Of a DNA stretch of 13,279 nt, positions 13,256 to 13,279 are shown piece by piece. How positions within the stretch are numbered: the first letter of the stretch is position 1; the number at the start of each line of letters is the position of its first letter. The stretch lies in the NCBI GenBank assembly GCA_021810725.1, contig JAJZIE010000047.1, positions 1 through 13,279 of the forward strand. Direction: 5' to 3'. The notes below the pieces were generated by a model that was not told the origin of the DNA, searched no databases, and was given only the letters and a program-made list of their open reading frames with translations. Origin of the DNA: Bacillota bacterium. GTDB taxonomy: Bacteria; Bacillota; Sulfobacillia; JAJZYS01; JAJYTV01. A program made the position numbers and the translations under genes.

Positions 13256-13279
13256 GGTGACGAACGCGCTGCGGCCGGC

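Overview
The window is a GC-rich stretch of bacterial chromosome (estimated by eye, not computed). Most genes have strong Shine-Dalgarno sites, GTG and TTG starts are frequent, and a typical lipoprotein signal peptide is present. The gene content (Asp-box lipoprotein, ABC-F protein, TipAS-type MerR regulator, LysE exporter, Ada-AlkA fusion, MntP-like pump) would suit a high-GC Bacillota or an actinobacterium-like host. I lean towards a high-GC Bacillota, with low confidence. I saw no rRNA, tRNA, insertion sequence, phage gene or CRISPR array.

Layout. (1) 2-2028, plus strand: the tail of a membrane transporter overlaps by 4 bases a 626-residue lipoprotein built of twelve Asp-box motifs. (2) 2018-2692, minus: a calcineurin-like phosphoesterase that has lost the ligands of one of its two metal sites. 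It converges on the lipoprotein with an 11-base overlap. (3) 2854-3036, plus: a 60-residue His/Cys-rich peptide made of exact 15-residue units, divergent from the phosphoesterase. (4) 3100-5355, minus: a TetR regulator preceded by a perfect 15-bp inverted repeat, and upstream of it an ABC-F protein. The ABC-F leader holds an extended -10 promoter, an 8-codon leader peptide and competing hairpins, as in antibiotic-inducible translational attenuators. (5) 5441-8661, plus: GNAT acetyltransferase, LysE-type exporter, an Ada-AraC-AlkA fusion, and Ogt joined to it by an ATGA overlap. (6) 8714-10947, minus: a TipAS-domain MerR regulator with a 19-bp-spacer promoter/operator, an MntP-like pump and a beta-carbonic anhydrase. 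(7) 11236-11871, plus: a permuted NlpC/P60-like (YiiX-type) hydrolase. (8) 11879 to the right edge, minus: an O-antigen ligase/polymerase-like membrane protein.

Two themes link the genes. One is response to ribosome-targeting or peptide drugs: the ABC-F protein with its apparent attenuator, the TipAS-type sensor and the TetR regulator. The other is alkylation repair: the Ada-AlkA fusion has the Ada sensor half and a glycosylase, while the active-site methyltransferase that full-length Ada carries is supplied by the coupled Ogt. The ABC-F leader and the metal-ligand-rich small peptide are the least ordinary parts.
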